Shown here in pieces: positions 58,513-64,000 of a DNA stretch of 64,000 nt. Source of the stretch: Brassica napus (taxonomy: Eukaryota > Streptophyta > Magnoliopsida > Brassicales > Brassicaceae); the NCBI RefSeq assembly GCF_020379485.1, contig NC_063446.1, positions 13,935,597 to 13,999,596 on the forward strand. Reading direction: 5' to 3'. The number at the start of each line of letters is the position of its first letter. Position 1 is the stretch's first letter. The position numbers and the translations under genes were made by a program. Under the pieces are notes generated by a model that saw nothing but the letters and a program-made list of their open reading frames with translations, ran no database searches and had not been told where the DNA came from.

Positions 58513-60506
58513 ATTTTAAAAATTGTGCATTTACTTATTATTGTATATATAATTCATATATTTATATATTTATAATATTTACTTATTATTTATTTTTCTA
58601 TATATTGAGTATTTCTCTTTCTTATACTTTATATTTAGTTAATATCTATATTTTATATTTAAAGATATATGTTTAAATCTTAATGTTTTTTTCCATTTTT
58701 AATGTAAAACGACAATGTTTAATAGAAGAACTTGGACAAATAGTCAAATAGTTATATTTATGTTTTTTTTTCTTTTTTTATAAAATGGTAATGTTACATT
58801 ATGGAGATAAGCCGTTTGTTTTAGTGAAAAATGGTAATCTTACATATGTTTAATGTAGTTTTTCTATTTTTTTTATGTTGTATGTTTGCATATTATTGTT
58901 ATTTTTAAATGTAAAATGGTAATCTTACATATGTTTAATGTAGTATTTCCATTTTTTATGATGTATGTTTACATATTATTTATTATTTTCGAAATTATAT
59001 AAAATGTTTTTTTTTACAAAATAGTAATGTTACCTTATGGAGATAAACAGTCTTTTTTTAGTGAAAAATAGTAATCTTACATATGTTTAATGTAGTTTTT
59101 CCATTTTTTATGTTGTATGTTTACATATTATTTTTTAAAATTAAAAATGTAAAATGGTAATCTTACATATGTTTAATGTAGTATTTCTATTTTTTATGTT
59201 GTATGTTTACATATATTTATTATTTCCGAAATTATATATAATGTTTTTTGTTTTTTTTTATAAAACGGTAACGTTACATTATGGAGATAAACCGTCTTTT
59301 TATTAAGTGAAATGGTAATTTTACATATGTTTAATGTAGTTTTTCCATTTTTTATGCTGTATGTTTACGTATTATTTATAATTTTCGAAAATTTGTAATA
59401 TTAAAATGTAAAACTATATTTTATGCCACGTGTCATCTTTCGGGAGAAGTTTTTTTCGCTGATGTAGACGTTCTATGGAGCCTCAAAAGGTCCCTTTTAT
59501 TAGTATATAATATTTTAAAAATTGTGCATTTACTTATTATTGTATATATAATTCTTATATTTATATATTTATAATATTTACTTATTATTTATTTTTCTAT
59601 ATATTGAGTATTTCTCTTTCTTATACTTTATATTTAGTTAATATCTATATTTTATATTTTAAGATAGATGTTTAAATCTTAATGTTTTTTTTCCATTTTT
59701 AATGTAAAACTGCAATGTTTAATAGAAGAACTTGGACAAATAGTCAAATAGTTATATTTATGTTTTTTTCTTTTTTATAAAATGGTAATGTTACATTATG
59801 GAGATAAACCGTTTTTTTTAGTGAAAAATGGTAATCTTACATATGTTTAATGTAGTTTTTCCATTTTTTTTATGTTGTATGTTTACATATTATTGTTATT
59901 TTTAAATGTAAAATGGTAATCTTACATATGTTTAATGTAGTATTTCTATTTTTTATGTTGTATGTTTACATATTATTATTATTTTTGAAATTATATATAA
60001 TGTTTTTTTTACAAAATAGTAATATTACATTATGGAGATAAGCCGTCTTTTTTTTTAGTGAAAATGGTAATCTTACATATGTTTAATGTAGTTTTTCCAT
60101 TTTTTATGTTGTATGTTTACATATTATTTTTTAAAATTAAAAATGTAAAATGGTAATCTTACATATGTTTAATGTAGTATTTCTATTTTTTATGTTGTAT
60201 GTTTACATATATTTATTATTTTCGAAATTATATATAATGTCTTTTGTTTTTTTTTATAAAACGGTAATGCTACATTATGGAGATAAGCCGGTTTTTTTTA
60301 AGTGAAAAATGGTAATTTTACATATGTTTAATATAGTTTTTACATTTTTTATACTGTATGTTTACATATTATTTATAATTTTCGAAAATTAGTAATATTA
60401 AAATATAAAACTATATTTTATGCCACGTGTCATCTTTATGGCGAAATTTTTTTCGCTGATGTGGACGCTCTATGGAGCCTCAAAAGGTCACTTTTATTAG
60501 TATAGA
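58513..60506. repeat. 1-kb tandem duplication including the Helitron 5' end
   Basis: Copy 1 (58513-59508) and copy 2 (59512-60506) are offset by 1000 bp (for example AACTTGGACAAATAGTC at 58729 and 59729). Each ends with the Helitron 5' terminal block GAGCCTCAAAAGGTC...TTTTATTAGTATA. Each also contains several ~70-bp units with GGTAATCTTACATATGTTTA. Confidence 0.92.
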
Positions 60507-61472
60507 TTCGATTTGAACAGTTTTACTTATTTGAAGATTTTATTACAACTTTGATTCATGTGTGATTTTTTTTTAAATGAATTTAATGGACATATTCCTA
60601 AAAAGTCATGTTACATTTAATCTCTAATATTATCATTTAAATTTTGGGTCTACCAAAACTTTTTATTGGGTTATCAATAATTAGATTTAAACAATAGATG
60701 ATCAATTAGATTTATAGATAGTATAAATTAAATAGATATAATTTAATGTTGTAATACATATACCTCCATATGTTAATTATTTAAATATTTGTCGATGTTA
60801 ACTTTTAAAATTATAAAGATTTTTTTTAAATAACAAAAAACATATTATCTAACAAAGATTAATATTTACTACCTTAAACCAATGAAAACAAATTTTAAAC
60901 TATATAGTTTATTTTAAAAACTAAACAAAAACTAAATGTTTAATTATTTACTCAATAATATAAATCTATGAAGCGAAAAATTTAATTTTTTAAAAACTTT
61001 CTAAATTTATGAAATGTTACAATATTTTTGAATATGACAATAAAACAATATTTTGCTAATCTTTATATATATAGTTAAGATTTTAATAATGAAATAATAA
61101 TCCAAAAATATATATATAGAAGAATATACAAATACATGTGAACGATTAAAACAATCTATTCAATGAAAAAAATACACCGTAAATTTATTATGTTTTAAAA
61201 ATTGATAGACATATATATTATAATATATACCAATTTAGAATTAAAAACAAAATGTTTGTATAAAAATAAATGAAAACAAAAACCTGTGGTCGAGATCTAG
61301 TTTATTGTTAAAACAAATCATCTCTTGGAGAAAAACAAACAAAAGTGTTTAAAATATAACGAAGTCGAAACAAGAAGTACTAAACAGCTTTCGAGATTCA
61401 CATGGTACTAGTACGAATAATCTGAACAAAACATAAAACTTGAAAAAGCTGAAACTAGGATATTCAGAGGCT
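60507..61472. other. Intergenic, RPS26 3' flank
   Basis: AT-rich. A block at 60548-60580 (TTTGATTCATGTGTGATTTT) repeats the 5' subterminal sequence of the Helitron at 46818, so it may be another degraded Helitron. The part at 61350-61472 is the RPS26 3' UTR. Confidence 0.45.
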
Positions 61473-62397
61473 TCAGGCACGCGGGGCAGCTGCAGCTCCA
61501 GCAGGACGAGGAGCCTGACCAGGTTGTCCAGGCTTGGGAGCATCCTCCTGATACAAATCATAAATTTCAGAAAGAAAAAAAAAAACAGTAAGTAAAAATT
61601 CTTACAGAGGTTCATTCAATCAAACAACAACACAAGAGTCTCACTGAATGAACATGATTAAGTGAAGATACAGGTGGCATACTTAAACCCACATCGAAAG
61701 TTTACTTCAAGAAGCAAACAAAGACTACACTATAACAGGAATCACTAAAGATGTAATCAAAACCATATCTCCAAAGTTTGGTTATAGCAAGATTCAATAT
61801 ACTTTGGTACATGAGGATCCAACACTTAACATGATCACTGAGCTAGTGAGTGAGGGATTGATTTACCTTGCGTCTAACAAAACGAGGCGGCGGGGTACGA
61901 ACCCTGCGGTTGGTGCGTGAACGGACTCTAACAACGTGAGAGTGGATCGCACAAGAGACACAGTATTGCGTCTTAGCATACAGCTTAGGCAACGTGTACC
62001 CTACAATCACAGATTCAATCACAAATATTCCAAAGATCCAAACTTTATGGCCGAAATCAAAGTTACCATCGTAGACGCTAGCTTCCTGAACATCTCTAAT
62101 AGCAGCCTGCTCCACAATGTTCCTGACGATGAACCTCTTGATGGCCTTGTCCTATATACAACACACCACACGAATCAAATCGAATCAAACTCAATAGAGA
62201 ATGTTGTTAAAGGTGGTACCTTTGGGCAGCATTTGCCGCAGTTGGAGCATCTGATTGGCTTCACGTGCCCACGGTTGTGCTTGTTCCTCCCTCCGTTCCT
62301 GCGCTTGAATGTCTGCATCCATTGACGTACCATAAGCGACTCAATATTCTTCAACATTTTCGGTAAATAGGGAAAGATTGAAACGTGAGTATACCAT
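61473..62397 (-). CDS. RPS26: 40S ribosomal protein S26 (eS26)
   Basis: Small-subunit protein at the mRNA exit channel. Five coding exons: 62395-62397 (only the ATG), 62220-62312, 62067-62151, 61867-62000 and 61473-61547; all introns are GT/AG and the frame is continuous for 129 residues. Exon 2 starts [20 protein letters not shown] and carries zinc ligands CSNCGKCC. Exon 4 carries [20 protein letters not shown]. The C-terminus is Pro/Ala-rich ([14 protein letters not shown]) and ends PRA. The intron after the ATG is typical of plant ribosomal protein genes. By position it is probably the At2g40590 (RPS26B) orthologue, though At2g40510 is also near. Exon sequence is intact. Confidence 0.95.
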
Positions 62398-62579
62398 CTT
62401 CTTTGCTCGGCGGCTGCGACTACGACTCCTCCTCTTCTCGTGAGCTGTGTGCGTCTGCTGCTAGGGTTACTCTGCTGCTCGTCGACGAGTGATTTGATTA
62501 TTTACAGTGGAGATTTACTTTTTGGGCTTTGAAATATAAGTGGGCTTGGGTTTTATCGATCCCCATCCGTATTAATGAG

Positions 62580-62658
62580 GATTTTCAAACTAAATAAATA
62601 AAAACTAATTTGAACCGTTGACTTGACTTAAAAGTCATCTTTTTATTGGTAGTATAGA
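62580..62658 (-). mobile_element. Solo Helitron 5' end upstream of RPS26
   Basis: The minus-strand sequence TCTATACTACCAATAAAAAG, beginning at 62658 after an A and followed by GTCAAGTCAAC, matches the Helitron 5' consensus in this window. No 3' end (hairpin plus CTAG) lies before the RPS26 gene, so the element is truncated within about 260 bp of the RPS26 start codon. Confidence 0.55.
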
Positions 62659-62659
62659 T

Positions 62660-63340
62660 TCTATTTGTACCGGTGATGGAAAAACTTGCACACACAAACT
62701 ATTTACAAGAGTAAAGAATTACAAGAAAATGTAATTTATTGTTGTTCCTTGTGGTAGTGTGGTGCGAAAAGTTTATCCACGAAATTGTTCATCAATTTAT
62801 ATTTGTTAAATGTAGTTTACTATTATTTATAATTGAAATGATATGGTGATATACCCAATGTTAAAAAAAAATTGAGAAGTACCATACATATTGTCCACAA
62901 ATTTTTCAATTTTTTTGATGTGGGATACTCTAATTAATACATCCCCTCACGTTTGTAGGACTGAACATCTCCAGTTGTGCATCAATCTAAAGATTTTAAA
63001 ACCTGGTTTTTGATATTATATTAGTAGGCTCAGATCACATTCAAATGAGTTAAAGATTGCAACATATTTATGATGATAATTTTACTAAAAGGCTAAGAGA
63101 TTTTGGATTACAAGGAAAAACAAAGTATGCCAAAAGGCTAAATTCAATAAAAGATGTAAAAGCAAATGAAAAACCTTTGCTCTTTGTAGGCAATCAGTAA
63201 ACCAACAGTTCGTAAAAAAAAAAGAGAAAAAAAAAAAGCTAAGCTATGGCGGGTGTGATTTTTTTTTTGACAAAAGACTTGGTGGGTGTGTTTACGGAGC
63301 CACCTCAACAATATGCAGCCACGTGAGCACAGAAAAAGGT
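62660..63340. other. Intergenic, EXPA8 3' flank
   Basis: AT-rich. No gene supported. Confidence 0.5.
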
Positions 63341-63647
63341 TTAGAATTGACCGCCTTGGTAGGTTTGTCCAAACTGCCAATTTGAAGGAGCCACGTCATT
63401 GCTAATGACGGTGCGACCATCGCTGGTAGTGACCTGGAACGAGAGGCTTTGGTCGTTGAGGTAAGAGTTGCTCTGCCAGTTCTGTCCCCAGTTCCTAGAC
63501 ATAGCTTGCCACGACCCTGTCTTTGAGCCTCTTATCGAGACCGCGTGGACGTCTCCTGATCCTCCTACGTTCGAGATCAGAACTAGGTTGAAGTATGAGT
63601 GTCCGTTGATCGTAAATCTTATCCCTCCTTTTTTCATACACGGTACT
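63341..63647 (-). CDS. EXPA8: Alpha-expansin, last exon (EXPA8-like), partial
   Basis: Apoplastic protein that loosens cellulose-hemicellulose contacts in the growing wall. Only the last exon is in the window. The splice acceptor TGCAG lies at 63652-63648 and the stop is TAG or its equivalent at 63341-63343. It encodes the C-terminal cellulose-binding (CBM63) domain: [48 protein letters not shown] and [15 protein letters not shown], with the expected aromatic platform. The preceding intron covers 63648 to beyond 64000. The EXPA8 (At2g40610) call rests on synteny; sequence alone gives alpha-expansin. Confidence 0.9.
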
Positions 63648-64000
63648 CTGCATTTATACACCATTGAAAACAACATAACTCATTAGCTTAGTTCAACGTT
63701 TAAGAAATAGCTCGATGGTAATTAATTAGTTACTTTTTATAGGACTTGCTCATTGACGAAACTATATGAACCTAGATGCTAACAAATTATTTATTATTTA
63801 TTTATTATATTTACATTAAATATTTGATAAAATATAAAAAGTTAGATATATATGCAAAAATCAGACAAACTGTGAACCAACACTAAAAATAAAGTTGGAA
63901 GAGAAAAATGACCACTTAATTGCAGATAAATTGATGGGGAAGAAGATATAATTAATTCAGTCAAAAAAAAAGATATAACTAAATTAATCGTAATCTTTTT
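63648..64000 (-). other. EXPA8: EXPA8 intron (continues past the window)
   Basis: AT-rich intron sequence upstream of the last exon. No upstream exon is found before the window ends. Confidence 0.7.

Larger units (their letters stand above)
56029..60506 (-). mobile_element. Helitron, 4478 bp, with repeats and a captured exon
   Basis: Minus orientation. The 5' end TCTATACTAATAAAAGTGAC starts at 60506 after an A. The 3' end has a perfect 7-bp hairpin CCCGGGC/GCCCGGG with loop TAC or its complement (56040-56056), a spacer, then CTAG (56032-56029) and T. The interior is mostly T-rich repeats, a 1-kb tandem duplication that includes the 5' terminus, and one exon-like insert. No Rep/helicase, so non-autonomous. 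Confidence 0.92.

Noticed and set aside
61843..62115. RPS26 with an internal hydrophobic insertion ([15 protein letters not shown]...)
   Set aside because: That stretch is an intron read through in frame; GT at 62066 and AG at 62001 remove it and restore the family sequence DGYTLPK.

Overview
This is a plant nuclear segment, almost certainly from a Brassica or a close Brassicaceae relative. It is AT-rich, has spliced genes with GT/AG introns, and carries Helitrons, Stowaway and Tourist MITEs, hAT elements, SINEs, a plant LINE and a PIF/Harbinger element. From memory, the gene order matches Arabidopsis chromosome 2 around At2g40450 to At2g40610: BTB/POZ genes, NPF5.1, LBD15, ASG8, a WEB-family coiled-coil gene, a HEME2 remnant, CEP15, RPS26 and EXPA8. 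No database search was possible.

Layout. 1-3.4 kb: Helitron 3' end, an orphan exon and a short tandem repeat. 3.4-10 kb: tandem duplication of a BTB/POZ unit on the minus strand; copy 1 is broken by a Tourist MITE and copy 2 is intact. 11.5-18.4 kb: NPF5.1 (plus) with a 4.4 kb second intron holding a MITE and a hAT element. 21.1-22.3 kb: LBD15 (minus). 23.2-26.7 kb: a MITE split by a 5'-truncated LINE. 28.5-29.1 kb: ASG8 (minus). 29.7-34.1 kb: a complete two-ORF PIF/Harbinger element, both ORFs decayed. 34.2-37.7 kb: Stowaways and two Helitrons. 37.8-38.5 kb: macro-domain pseudogene. 39.7-40.4 kb: hAT-like element built around a 21-bp minisatellite. 42.2-44.2 kb: WEB-family gene. 44.6-45.1 kb: HEME2 fragment. 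45.9-53 kb: Helitron, LINE scrap and MITEs. 53.4 kb: CEP15. 55.0-55.7 kb: NAC pseudogene abutting an RPS26 3' fragment. 56.0-60.5 kb: a 4.5 kb Helitron with a 1-kb internal duplication and a captured exon. 61.5-62.4 kb: RPS26. 63.3-64 kb: last exon of EXPA8, which runs off the window.

The genes are unrelated single-copy loci (transport, transcription, peptide signalling, translation, wall loosening) and not a pathway or operon. I see no new multi-gene system. The most interesting content is the transposon biology: well-defined elements with target-site duplications, nested insertions, gene disruption and exon capture.
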